A stretch of 14,026 nucleotides of DNA from VBAS01 sp035292525 (GCA_035292525.1 DATDPZ010000047.1:1-14026); one strand, 5' to 3'; positions 1 through 6,792 are shown, counted from the stretch's first letter. The notes: generated by a model not told the origin, from the sequence alone. Numbers and translations are program-made.

Positions 1-384
1 ATACTTGTTATGGGTATTGGAAGTGTTTTTCTTTGTGCCCTGATTATTGATGCATTTGCCCCAAGTTTTGGATCAGAGAAAAATATGGGCCGGTCTATTC
101 AACTGCTTGCATACGCTTACACACCTATGTGGGTGGGTGGGCTACTGTCTATTCTACCCGCTATTTCTTTGATTGGTTCTCTTGCCGGACTTTATGGTCT
201 TTATTTACTTTATATAGGGATACCTAAACTTAAAAAAACACCAGCAGATAAACATGCCGGCTATTTTGTAGTAACATTGGTTGTATTAATAGTTACTTAT
301 TTTATCATTAGTCTTATTATGTCGAAAGTGATTATGTCTGCCATGGGCTTATCTTATGGCAGTTCGTTCAATCTTAATTTTTAA
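1..384 (+). CDS. YIP1 family membrane protein, 3' part only
   Basis: The frame is open from the first base (codons ATA CTT GTT before the first ATG at 10), so this is probably the C-terminal 127 codons of a longer gene beginning outside the window. The visible protein is almost all membrane: hydrophobic segments lie near residues 1-20, 45-75 and 88-110, counted from base 1, separated by short loops. The pattern AYTPMWVGGLLSILP, then GLYGLYLLYIGIPKL and a closing hydrophobic helix, is typical of the YIP1 (PF04893) family, whose role in bacteria is poorly defined. The call rests on recognised family style, not on catalytic residues. The gene converges on the acidic-protein gene of the other strand and is followed by a good terminator. 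Confidence 0.7.
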   Translation: MLVMGIGSVFLCALIIDAFAPSFGSEKNMGRSIQLLAYAYTPMWVGGLLSILPAISLIGSLAGLYGLYLLYIGIPKLKKTPADKHAGYFVVTLVVLIVTYFIISLIMSKVIMSAMGLSYGSSFNLNF

Positions 385-401
385 AAAAACTATTGGAGAG
401 T

Positions 402-433
402 AAAGCCCCGGGTAATCCGGGGTTTTTATTTTT
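402..433 (+). terminator. Intrinsic terminator between convergent genes
   Basis: A GC-rich hairpin has arms CCCCGG (406-411) and CCGGGG (417-422) around the loop GTAAT. It is extended by a G-U and three A-U pairs to 402-426. A run of T, broken by one A, follows (423-433). It should end transcription of the YIP1-like gene. Its T-run overlaps the stop codon of the minus-strand gene ending at 432. On the minus strand the hairpin is followed by CTTTAC rather than a T-run, so it would be weaker in that direction. Confidence 0.8.
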
Positions 434-935
434 AATTATACAACCCCCATTCATCTTCAAACTCATCTTTCTGAAAAGTGCTTACCCATGTTTTAAAGAG
501 AAACCTGAATTTATCAATCTCTTCCCTGATCACTCTTCCGTGGGCTTTCTCTATAACTTCTTCACTCATCATAGTCAGCATGACCGATTTAATAAACTGT
601 GCATTTTTCCGGATGATACCGGCATTTTCCATTCGCAACATATACATGTTCCCTGCTTCGGAACTTTTTATTTTAACAGCTACCTGGAATGCATCTCCCA
701 ATAACATGCCTTTATGATCTTCCCAATATTCAGCAGGAAACCCATCTTCTTTTTCTTCAATCTTCATGGAATCTAAAGCACCGTTTAATACAATCATGAC
801 TTGCTGCCATTGCTGGTATAATGCTTTACACGCATCCCTTGTGGGGTTGGGTTTCCACTCCTCTCCTTCTTCATCTTCATCGTTGAATTCATCATCTTCC
901 CATTCAGGCAAGTCACTGAATTTATCATAGTCCAT
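432..935 (-). CDS. Small acidic protein of unknown function, downstream of uvrA
   Basis: The product is 167 aa and I do not recognise a named family. The N-terminus is very acidic: residues 12-26 are nearly all D and E. From about residue 33 the sequence reads as a soluble, mostly helical domain with several W and M residues (DACKALYQQWQQVMIVLNGAL, then a long helical stretch at about 105-150). No signal peptide, membrane segment or catalytic motif is visible. The ATG lies 10 bp beyond the uvrA stop on the same strand, and no separate promoter is seen, so the two are probably one transcription unit. Linkage to uvrA could hint at a repair role, but that is guilt by association only. The reading frame is convincing because it is long, starts just after uvrA and ends at the shared terminator. 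Confidence 0.75.
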   Translation of the reverse strand: MDYDKFSDLPEWEDDEFNDEDEEGEEWKPNPTRDACKALYQQWQQVMIVLNGALDSMKIEEKEDGFPAEYWEDHKGMLLGDAFQVAVKIKSSEAGNMYMLRMENAGIIRKNAQFIKSVMLTMMSEEVIEKAHGRVIREEIDKFRFLFKTWVSTFQKDEFEDEWGLYN

Positions 936-945
936 AAAATAAATA

Positions 946-3813
946 TTATATTTCTGTTTTCAAATATTGAGCAGTATAACTTTCCCTGCAATCAATTAAT
1001 TTTTCCGGCTCACCGTCAAATAATATTCTGCCTCCGCCATCTCCTCCTTCCGGACCCAGGTCTATAATATAATCCGCTACTTTTATAACGTCCATATTGT
1101 GTTCTATCACCAATACCGTATTACCCCTGTCTACTAATTTATTCAGCACATCCAGTAAATGTTGTATATCTTCAAAATGCAGCCCGGTGGTAGGTTCATC
1201 TAAAATATAAAAAGTTTTACCGGTATCTTTTTTTCCTAATTCAGTTGATAGTTTTACCCGCTGTGCTTCCCCGCCACTAAGTGTCACTGAACTTTGACCC
1301 AGCGTAATATAGCCCAGACCTACCTCCTCCAGTACTTTTATCTTCCGGTAGATATAAGGAACATTTTTAAAAAAATCCACCGCTTCTACCACTGACATTT
1401 CCAAAACATCTGCAATGGATTTCCCTTTATACCTGATCTCCAGTGTTTCCCGGTTATATCTTTTACCGTTACATTTTTCACAATGTACATATACATCCGG
1501 TAGAAAATTCATTTCAATCACCCGCATACCACCTCCTTCACACACATCACAGCGGCCGCTTTTTACATTAAAAGAAAACCGGCCCGCTTTATAACCCCTG
1601 ATCTTTGCTTCCGGTACGGCGGCAAACAAAGTTCTGATATCAGTAAAAAATCCACAATAAGTGGCAGGGTTACTTCTGGGTGTGCGGCCAATGGGGCTTT
1701 GGTCAATTTCAATGACTTTATCAATATGCTCTAGTCCCTTTATACCATTAAACTCAAGTGGAGTCACCCTTGACCCGTAAGCATGCGTGGAAAGTATTGG
1801 ATATAGTGTTTCGTTGATCAATGTTGATTTACCACTGCCACTCACTCCTGTTACTACAATAAATTTTCCTAAAGGAAACTTTGCACTCACATTCTTCAGG
1901 TTATTTCCTTTGGCGCCTTTTAATTCCAGGAAATTCCCATTGCCCTTTCTTCTTTCCCGGGGAACTTTTATTTTATGATCGCCATTAAGGTATTTTGCAG
2001 TTAGTGTATCTAACTTCAGCATTTGCTGAGGCAATCCTTCAGCCACAATTCTTCCCCCATAAAAACCAGCCCGTGGACCAATATCAATTAAATGATCCGC
2101 AGCCAGCATAATTTCTTTATCATGTTCTACCACTAAAACACTATTTCCGATATCTCTTAAATTTTTTAATGCTTCAATCAACCGGTGATTATCCCGCTGG
2201 TGCAAGCCTACAGAAGGCTCATCAAGGATATAAGTGATGCCTTGCAACTGAGAACCGATCTGTGTGGCTAACCGGATTCTTTGGGATTCGCCTCCGCTTA
2301 AAGTTTTAGAGGGCCGGTTCAAGGCGAGGTAAGACAATCCAACATCCAACAGGAACTGCAATCGCTCCCGGATCTCTTTCAGAATATCTTTGGCAATAAT
2401 TTTCTGTTTATCAGTAATCCTTAATTCAATGCCATCAAACCAGGCGGCCAGATTATCCAGGTTCATATCACCCAGCTCTGCAATATTTCTTCCCTGGATT
2501 TTAAACCAAAGACTTTCTTTTTTTAATCTTGCTCCTCCACAGCTCTCACAAGGTTTCATCAGCATATATCCTTCGGCCCAATCACGGAGTGTTTCGCTGT
2601 ACCCGTTGTTGAACCATCTTTTAAGCATATTTACAATTCCTTCAAATGGTGCTTCCGGATCAAATTTCATATTTTCAATTCCTCCGGGAATCGTGATCAA
2701 ATCTGATTCTGCTTTTTCTTCATTTCCATACAAAAGAAAATTGAGTGACTTACTGTTTAACTTTTTCACCGGTTCAGTTAAGGATATTTTTTTCCTCTTT
2801 GCTACATCCATCACTTGCTTATATACCAAGGCATCTCTTTCTTCCCCTAAAGGAGCAATACCCCCTTCAGAAATGCTTAGAGAAGAATCTGGAATTACTG
2901 CATCCATGTCAATATGAAACTTAGTGCCAAGCCCTTTACAAACCGGGCAGGAACCATAAGGTGAATTAAAAGAAAAAGCATTGGGCGAAGGTTCTTCATA
3001 ACTGATGCCGGTATCTTCACACATCAACTGTTTGCTATACTGAATCATTTTTTTTTCTTCCACTAAAATAAACATCAGGTCTTTTCCCAGTTTCAGCGAT
3101 TGCTGAACACTTTGACTGAGCCTTGCCTTAAACTCTTCTGAAACCTGTAAACGATCCACCACTAATTCTATATTATGAATTGAATACCGGTCCACCTGCA
3201 TCTTGGGTACCAGGTCTTTTATTTCTCCGTCTATTCTTACTTTTAAATACCCTTTTTTACGAACCTCCTCAAATAATTCCCGGTAATGCCCTTTTCGACC
3301 CCGAACCAAAGGAGCCAGTAATGAAATTTTTTTATTCTCATATTTCATAAATATGTTTTCAACAATTTCTTCTTCACTCCATTTTACCATCGGCTTCCCT
3401 GTGTTGTAAGAATATGCTTCACCAATCCTGGCAAATAATAACCTGAGAAAATCATAAATTTCTGTCACCGTACCCACTGTTGATCGTGGATTTTTATTGG
3501 TTGTTTTCTGTTCAATAGAAATAACCGGCGATAACCCGGTGATCTTGTCCACATCGGGCCTTTCCATATCACCGATAAACTGCCTGGCATAGGCTCCAAA
3601 TGTTTCCATATAGCGTCGTTGCCCTTCTGCAAAAATGGTATCAAAAGCCAGGGATGATTTGCCACTGCCGCTGATGCCTGTAATGACCACCAGTTTATTT
3701 TTAGGAATAGAAATATCAATGTTTTTCAGGTTATGAACCCGGGCCCCGAATACTTCTATAAAATCCTGATGTGAAGTCGCCTGATCCGTATTTATTTTTT
3801 TTGAATTGGTCAT
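946..3813 (-). CDS. uvrA: Excinuclease ABC subunit UvrA
   Basis: This is the DNA damage-recognition ATPase of nucleotide excision repair, which loads UvrB onto lesions. At 955 aa it is full length for the family. Two ABC modules are visible. The first has Walker A GISGSGKS at 46-53, signature LSGGE at 505-509 and Walker B ending DEPSVGLHQRD at 531-541. The second has Walker A GVSGSGKS at 656-663, signature LSGGE at 845-849 and DEPTTGLHFED at 872-882. The C-terminal zinc module is intact (C755, C758, C778, C781). The insertion-domain pair C422/C425 (CESCGGARL) is present. The first module has CPVC (C289, C292) but only C265 of its expected partner pair, since position 268 is T. The ATG at 3813 gives the usual N-terminus leading into GARVHNLKNID. 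It lies upstream of, and is probably cotranscribed with, the small acidic gene. Confidence 0.97.
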   Translation of the reverse strand: MTNSKKINTDQATSHQDFIEVFGARVHNLKNIDISIPKNKLVVITGISGSGKSSLAFDTIFAEGQRRYMETFGAYARQFIGDMERPDVDKITGLSPVISIEQKTTNKNPRSTVGTVTEIYDFLRLLFARIGEAYSYNTGKPMVKWSEEEIVENIFMKYENKKISLLAPLVRGRKGHYRELFEEVRKKGYLKVRIDGEIKDLVPKMQVDRYSIHNIELVVDRLQVSEEFKARLSQSVQQSLKLGKDLMFILVEEKKMIQYSKQLMCEDTGISYEEPSPNAFSFNSPYGSCPVCKGLGTKFHIDMDAVIPDSSLSISEGGIAPLGEERDALVYKQVMDVAKRKKISLTEPVKKLNSKSLNFLLYGNEEKAESDLITIPGGIENMKFDPEAPFEGIVNMLKRWFNNGYSETLRDWAEGYMLMKPCESCGGARLKKESLWFKIQGRNIAELGDMNLDNLAAWFDGIELRITDKQKIIAKDILKEIRERLQFLLDVGLSYLALNRPSKTLSGGESQRIRLATQIGSQLQGITYILDEPSVGLHQRDNHRLIEALKNLRDIGNSVLVVEHDKEIMLAADHLIDIGPRAGFYGGRIVAEGLPQQMLKLDTLTAKYLNGDHKIKVPRERRKGNGNFLELKGAKGNNLKNVSAKFPLGKFIVVTGVSGSGKSTLINETLYPILSTHAYGSRVTPLEFNGIKGLEHIDKVIEIDQSPIGRTPRSNPATYCGFFTDIRTLFAAVPEAKIRGYKAGRFSFNVKSGRCDVCEGGGMRVIEMNFLPDVYVHCEKCNGKRYNRETLEIRYKGKSIADVLEMSVVEAVDFFKNVPYIYRKIKVLEEVGLGYITLGQSSVTLSGGEAQRVKLSTELGKKDTGKTFYILDEPTTGLHFEDIQHLLDVLNKLVDRGNTVLVIEHNMDVIKVADYIIDLGPEGGDGGGRILFDGEPEKLIDCRESYTAQYLKTEI

Positions 3814-3885
3814 AATGTGAAAGGACGACGAAGATAAGAACTATACAGGGTTGGATGATATTGTAAAAAGAACCCATTCAACAAT

Positions 3886-3954
3886 TTCCAGAAAAAAATA
3901 ACCCCCTGGAATCCTTTACTGGTAAAGGAATTCAAAGCTTCTCAAACAGCTGTT
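3886..3954. repeat. Cluster of dyads upstream of uvrA
   Basis: Three inverted repeats lie in the spacer between uvrA and the homoserine dehydrogenase promoter. TTCCAG (3886-3891) pairs with CTGGAA (3906-3911). CCTTTA (3913-3918) pairs with TAAAGG (3923-3928) around a four-base loop. AACAGCTGTT (3945-3954) is a perfect ten-base palindrome. None is followed closely by a T-run on either strand, so they do not look like intrinsic terminators. They could be operator sites for uvrA or chance. No clear TAnnTTTG promoter is seen for uvrA; the closest on the minus strand is TATCTTCG, close to the ATG. Confidence 0.35.
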
Positions 3955-3977
3955 AGCGAAAATTTTTAAAATCCCGT

Positions 3978-4010
3978 TTTGGTATTTGTAATAATTCCTG
4001 CTTATTTTTG
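3978..4010 (+). promoter_or_regulatory. Probable Bacteroidota promoter for the riboswitch-hom transcript
   Basis: TATTTTTG at 4003-4010 matches the -7 form TAnnTTTG exactly, and TTTG at 3978-3981 sits 21 bases upstream, a normal spacing. The predicted start, about 5-8 bases downstream, falls shortly before the leader hairpin at 4027 and the SAM riboswitch at 4047. Confidence 0.6.
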
Positions 4011-4026
4011 CGCCAGTTCTTTTTTA

Positions 4027-4044
4027 TCCCGATCGTTATCGGGA
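4027..4044 (+). repeat. Leader hairpin TCCCGAT/ATCGGGA
   Basis: A perfect seven-base-pair stem (4027-4033 with 4038-4044) closes the loop CGTT. It lies between the predicted transcription start and the riboswitch and ends only three bases before its P1 stem. A close relative of the same palindrome occurs at 6553-6569. Confidence 0.55.
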
Positions 4045-4046
4045 CA

Positions 4047-4156
4047 CTTATCAAGAAAGGCTGAGGGTAATGGCCCTGTGAAGCCTTGACAACCTACCCG
4101 GTCAACTATGACTGGAAAAGGTGCCAATTCCATCCTGCTATTGCGGGACAGATAAG
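4047..4156 (+). ncRNA. SAM-I (S-box) riboswitch aptamer
   Basis: This cis-acting RNA binds S-adenosylmethionine and controls homoserine dehydrogenase. The canonical S-box landmarks appear in order. P1 is CTTATC (4047-4052) with GATAAG (4151-4156). A GA-rich 5' junction (AAGAAAGGCTGAGGG) opens P2, whose far side is near GAAGCCTTGACAACC. P3 is CCGGTC (4098-4103) with GACTGG (4110-4115). The conserved AAAAGGTGCCAATTCC joining segment follows. P4 is CCTGC (4134-4138) with GCGGG (4143-4147). The aptamer is upstream of a methionine/threonine pathway gene and is followed by an intrinsic terminator, the standard OFF-switch layout. Confidence 0.95.
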
Positions 4157-4198
4157 CCAGATCCAAAGCTTTTAAAATTATTTTAAAAAATATTAAAT

Positions 4199-4235
4199 GA
4201 GCTCATCTGATTTACCGGATGAGCTTTTTGTTTTT
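4199..4235 (+). terminator. SAM-controlled intrinsic terminator (expression platform)
   Basis: AGCTCATC (4200-4207) pairs with GATGAGCT (4218-4225). The stem is extended inward by T-G and G-C pairs to a six-base loop, and is followed by TTTTTGTTTTT. It lies between the SAM-I aptamer and the ATG at 4266. An alternative pairing is visible: CAGAT (4158-4162) with ATCTG (4205-4209), AGCT (4167-4170) with AGCT (4200-4203), and TTTA with TAAA. This would sequester the 5' arm and act as an antiterminator when SAM is scarce. Confidence 0.85.
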
Positions 4236-4265
4236 CAGGGATTTAAATAAAAATTAATTAAAAAA

Positions 4266-5522
4266 ATGAGTCACAGAAAACTTACTATCGGATTATTTGG
4301 ATTCGGAGTTGTTGGGGAAGGCCTTTATAAGGTTTTACAACAAACCACTTCATTAAATGCAAGTATTAAAAAAGTATGCATTAAATCTCCGGGTAAAATA
4401 CGAAACGCCCCGGATACTCTTTTTACAACAGATAAAAATGTACTGCTGAATGATCCGGAGATCAATGTCATTGTGGAAGTGATTAATGAAACTGAAGCAG
4501 CTTTTGAAATAGTAACTACAGCTTTATTGAAAGGCAAAGATGTAATAAGTTCCAGTAAAAAAATGATTGCAGCACACTTAGCTGAACTTTTGAAATTACA
4601 GGAAAAAACGGGTCAGTCATTTCTGTATGAATCTGCTGCCTGTGCATCCATACCGGTGATCAGAAACCTGGAAGAGTATTATGATAATGACCTGCTTCAT
4701 GCAATCAAAGCCATTGTAAACGGATCTACTAATTATATCCTGACTAAAATATTTGAAGAAAACCTGGATTTTAATCAGGCACTCATGCAGGCACAACAAC
4801 TGGGGTTTGCAGAAACGGATCCTACGCTGGATGTGGAAGGTTTTGATGCGGTCAGTAAATGGTCTATTCTTTTAACCCATGCTTATGGAATTGTTGAATT
4901 ACCGGAAAATTTATTATTTAACGGCATTCAAAACATTCAGGCAGCTGATGCAAAACTGGCACAGGCAAAATTGCAACAGATAAAACTGGTGGCACAGGCA
5001 AAAAAATTACAAAATGGAAAAGTAGCCGCCTTTGTTTTACCGCAATTTATCAATCATGATGAGCAATTGGCCTTTGTTAAAAATGAATACAATGGAATCG
5101 TTATTGAAAGCGGGTTTGCAGATAAACAATTTTTTTATGGCAAAGGGGCCGGCAGCTTCCCCACAGCTTCTGCTGTGTTAAGTGATATCAGTGCTTTACG
5201 GTATGGCTATAAATATGAATACAAAAAATTATACCATCATCCCCCTCAACAACTGACTGATGATTTCTACCTCCAGGTTTATGTAAGTTTTGATGATTTA
5301 AGCCTGGTACCAAAAGATAAATTTGAATGGATAGAAGAATGGCATGCACGGGAGGAAAGAAAATACCTGATCGGTGTAATTCATTTTACAGAATTAAAAA
5401 ATGATAGCTGGTGGAAAGAGAATGGTATTTCGCTAATTGTTTTGCCAGACTCAATCATTGAAAATGTAGAAATCAGGTCTTTGAAAAAAAGAAGTTTAGA
5501 ACTGGCAGGCATGGTTGGGTAA
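4266..5522 (+). CDS. hom: Homoserine dehydrogenase, monofunctional
   Basis: It reduces L-aspartate 4-semialdehyde to L-homoserine with NAD(P)H, the branch point to methionine and threonine. The 418-aa protein opens with a Rossmann fold, GFGVVG at 12-17. The active-site lysine region is SSSKKMIA (K98/K99). The family signature VNGSTNYIL (151-159) runs into GFAETDPTLDVEGFDAVSKWS (180-200), which holds the conserved acidic residues. The dehydrogenase domain closes with GKGAGSFPTASAVLSD (292-307). There is no aspartokinase domain. The last 90 residues (about 334-418) sit where an ACT regulatory domain usually is, but the sequence is divergent and lacks the common glycine-rich start. The SAM-I riboswitch upstream shows control by SAM at transcription. 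The ATG follows the terminator by about 30 bases, with no clear ribosome binding site. Confidence 0.95.
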   Translation: MSHRKLTIGLFGFGVVGEGLYKVLQQTTSLNASIKKVCIKSPGKIRNAPDTLFTTDKNVLLNDPEINVIVEVINETEAAFEIVTTALLKGKDVISSSKKMIAAHLAELLKLQEKTGQSFLYESAACASIPVIRNLEEYYDNDLLHAIKAIVNGSTNYILTKIFEENLDFNQALMQAQQLGFAETDPTLDVEGFDAVSKWSILLTHAYGIVELPENLLFNGIQNIQAADAKLAQAKLQQIKLVAQAKKLQNGKVAAFVLPQFINHDEQLAFVKNEYNGIVIESGFADKQFFYGKGAGSFPTASAVLSDISALRYGYKYEYKKLYHHPPQQLTDDFYLQVYVSFDDLSLVPKDKFEWIEEWHAREERKYLIGVIHFTELKNDSWWKENGISLIVLPDSIIENVEIRSLKKRSLELAGMVG

Positions 5523-5572
5523 TAATTACGCTTTATAAATATCAGTACATTTATATAAATAAATCTGAATCC

Positions 5573-6208
5573 TTGTCATTGGAGAAATCAAATAATCAAT
5601 TCGGGATTGCATTATTTTTTACAATCTTTATTGCAATTGCCTGCGGCGTTTTTATTCTTGTTTTTGGCAAAGAGGAAAGTTTTTTTCTGATCAACGGTAA
5701 TCATAATAACTATTTAGATTTCTTTTTTAAATACTATACTTATACAGGCGATGGGTGGATGTGGTTAACCGTTTTACTTTTTTGCCTTTTCTTCAGGAAA
5801 AAATATGTACTGGCTGTTTTATTAGCAGTTGTTATCTCAACCCTGCTTTCCCAGTTCTTCAAACGGGTTATTTTCCCTGAAGATTTAAGACCAATAACTT
5901 ATTTGTCTGATAATTTTCCAGTTCATATTGTAGAAGGTGTTAAAATGAACAGGCTCTTTAGTTTTCCATCCGGTCACAGTGTAGCAGCTTTTACGATGGC
6001 TCTTTTACTTGCTTATATAATCAACAAAAAAAGCTGGTCAATTATTTTACCCATTTTGGCGTTGCTGGCTGGATATTCAAGAGTTTACCTGGCTCAACAT
6101 TTTTTAACTGATGTTGTAGCTGGTATAATTATAGGAATTGTCTCCACTTTATTTTCATTAATGATTTACAGGGCTATTTTTCGAAACAGGAATAAAAAAT
6201 CAAATTAA
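5573..6208 (+). CDS. PAP2-type membrane phosphatase, TTG start
   Basis: This is an integral membrane phosphatase of the PAP2 family, whose members remove phosphate from lipids such as phosphatidic acid, undecaprenyl diphosphate or lipid A; the substrate here cannot be told. The protein is 211 aa with about six hydrophobic segments. All three catalytic motifs are present: K97...R106-P107 (a K-x8-RP spacing), PSGHS at 132-136, and S169-R170 with H176 and D180 (SRVYLAQHFLTD). The frame is open back to the hom stop with no ATG. The first ATG inside (M63) would delete the first membrane helix. The start must therefore be TTG at 5573 or 5579 (or another rare codon). It lies 50 bp after hom on the same strand and could be read through from it, but the stretch TATAAATATCAGTACATTTA before it might hold a weak promoter. 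Confidence 0.88.
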   Translation: MSLEKSNNQFGIALFFTIFIAIACGVFILVFGKEESFFLINGNHNNYLDFFFKYYTYTGDGWMWLTVLLFCLFFRKKYVLAVLLAVVISTLLSQFFKRVIFPEDLRPITYLSDNFPVHIVEGVKMNRLFSFPSGHSVAAFTMALLLAYIINKKSWSIILPILALLAGYSRVYLAQHFLTDVVAGIIIGIVSTLFSLMIYRAIFRNRNKKSN

Positions 6209-6348
6209 CTGGAAGTTTTTATTTTGTTGAATCTACTTATCCCTGGCTGTGATTTGCAAATCTTTCCATTAAATCATCAGAACGGTTGTATAATAAGTAA
6301 TGTCGTTACAAGGCAAATTATAAACACAATTTATTGTTGAAAGGGTTT

Positions 6349-6388
6349 TAAAAAAAGGAAACCCTCCTATGCTACTGCATTGGAGGGT
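6349..6388 (-). terminator. Intrinsic terminator of tRNA-Ser
   Basis: Read on the minus strand, ACCCTCC (6388-6382) pairs with GGAGGGT (6367-6361). Beyond a T-T mismatch, a second stem ATGC/GCAT closes the loop AGTA. TTCCTTTTTTT follows. It begins six bases past the tRNA 3' end. The outer arm AAACCCT (6359-6365) can also pair with AGGGTTT (6342-6348) across the T-run, a competing fold of unknown meaning. The stretch 6209-6341 before it shows no gene and no other clear signal. Confidence 0.8.
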
Positions 6389-6393
6389 AAGAG

Positions 6394-6482
6394 CGGTGAG
6401 GGCGGGATTCGAACCCGCGGTACAGAATTACCCGTACGGCAGTTTAGCAAACTACTGATTTCAGCCACTCATCCACCTCACC
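6394..6482 (-). tRNA. tRNA-Ser (anticodon GCT)
   Basis: The RNA is 89 nt. The acceptor stem is GGTGAGG (6482-6476) with CCTCACC (6401-6395), and the discriminator base is G. The anticodon loop TTGCTAA gives GCT, which reads AGC/AGT serine codons. A long class II variable arm (near CTGCCGTACGGGTAATTC) and the TΨC loop GGTTCGAATCC are present. CCA is not encoded. It lies 98 bp downstream of tRNA-Pro on the same strand. Confidence 0.97.
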
Positions 6483-6552
6483 ATGAGAAATAATGAGTGA
6501 TCTTTTTCAATAAAAAATCCGAAAAATCGAATTTTTTGCTTTATCGGGAAGA

Positions 6553-6569
6553 CCCCGATTTTATCGGGG
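6553..6569. repeat. CCCCGAT/ATCGGGG hairpin between the tRNAs
   Basis: A perfect seven-base-pair stem with a three-base TTT loop. It lacks a following T-run on the minus strand, so termination after tRNA-Pro is uncertain. It resembles the hairpin at 4027-4044, suggesting a dispersed short palindrome. A second, AT-only inverted repeat (AAAAAAT ... ATTTTTT, near 6512-6537) lies between it and tRNA-Ser. Confidence 0.5.
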
Positions 6570-6580
6570 CGACCCACTTG

Positions 6581-6654
6581 TCGGGAAGACAGGATTCGAA
6601 CCTGCGACCCCCTGGTCCCAAACCAGGTGCGCTACCGGCCTGCGCTACTTCCCG
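6581..6654 (-). tRNA. tRNA-Pro (anticodon TGG)
   Basis: The RNA is 74 nt without an encoded CCA. The acceptor stem is CGGGAAG (6654-6648) with CTTCCCG (6588-6582), and the discriminator base is A. The anticodon stem-loop CCTGG-TTTGGGA-CCAGG gives TGG, reading proline codons. The D-arm (GCGCAGGCCGGTAGCGC) and T-arm (GCAGGTTCGAATCCTGT) are standard. It is the first gene of a likely Pro-Ser tRNA unit. Confidence 0.97.
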
Positions 6655-6678
6655 AAACTATTCCTTTCACAAGGGTTG

Positions 6679-6706
6679 CAAAAATAAAGATTAATTCTAT
6701 CCCAAA
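6679..6706 (-). promoter_or_regulatory. Probable promoter of tRNA-Pro (and tRNA-Ser)
   Basis: On the minus strand TATTTTTG (6686-6679) matches TAnnTTTG exactly. TTTG (6706-6703) lies 16 bases upstream, slightly short of the usual 19-21. The predicted start is about 17-20 bases before the mature tRNA-Pro 5' end at 6654. No equally good promoter is seen directly before tRNA-Ser. Confidence 0.45.
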
Positions 6707-6730
6707 GGAAGTTATTTCATTATTTTATCA

Positions 6731-6758
6731 AACAAAAAAACCTGACTTAAGTGTCAGG
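6731..6758 (-). terminator. Intrinsic terminator of dnaA
   Basis: Read on the minus strand, CCTGAC (6758-6753) pairs with GTCAGG (6746-6741) around a six-base loop and is followed by TTTTTTTGTTTG (6740-6729). It lies about 35 bases beyond the dnaA stop. Confidence 0.8.
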
Positions 6759-6792
6759 CCATTTTTAAATTTATGGAAACTATTTTAACTAT

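Noticed and set aside
393..717. Overlapping plus-strand open frames of 103 and 79 codons
   Set aside because: Both are antisense to the acidic-protein gene, have no family features and start inside or next to a terminator.
2390..2917. 175-codon open frame on the plus strand
   Set aside because: It lies wholly antisense to uvrA conserved coding sequence, and its composition is that of a shadow frame.
6544..6590. Attachment-site-like duplication of the tRNA-Pro 3' end (TCGGGAAGAC at 6544-6553 and 6581-6590)
   Set aside because: The repeat is only ten bases, the copies are 27 bases apart, and no integrase or cargo lies between. The first copy is also explained by the CCCGAT hairpin context.
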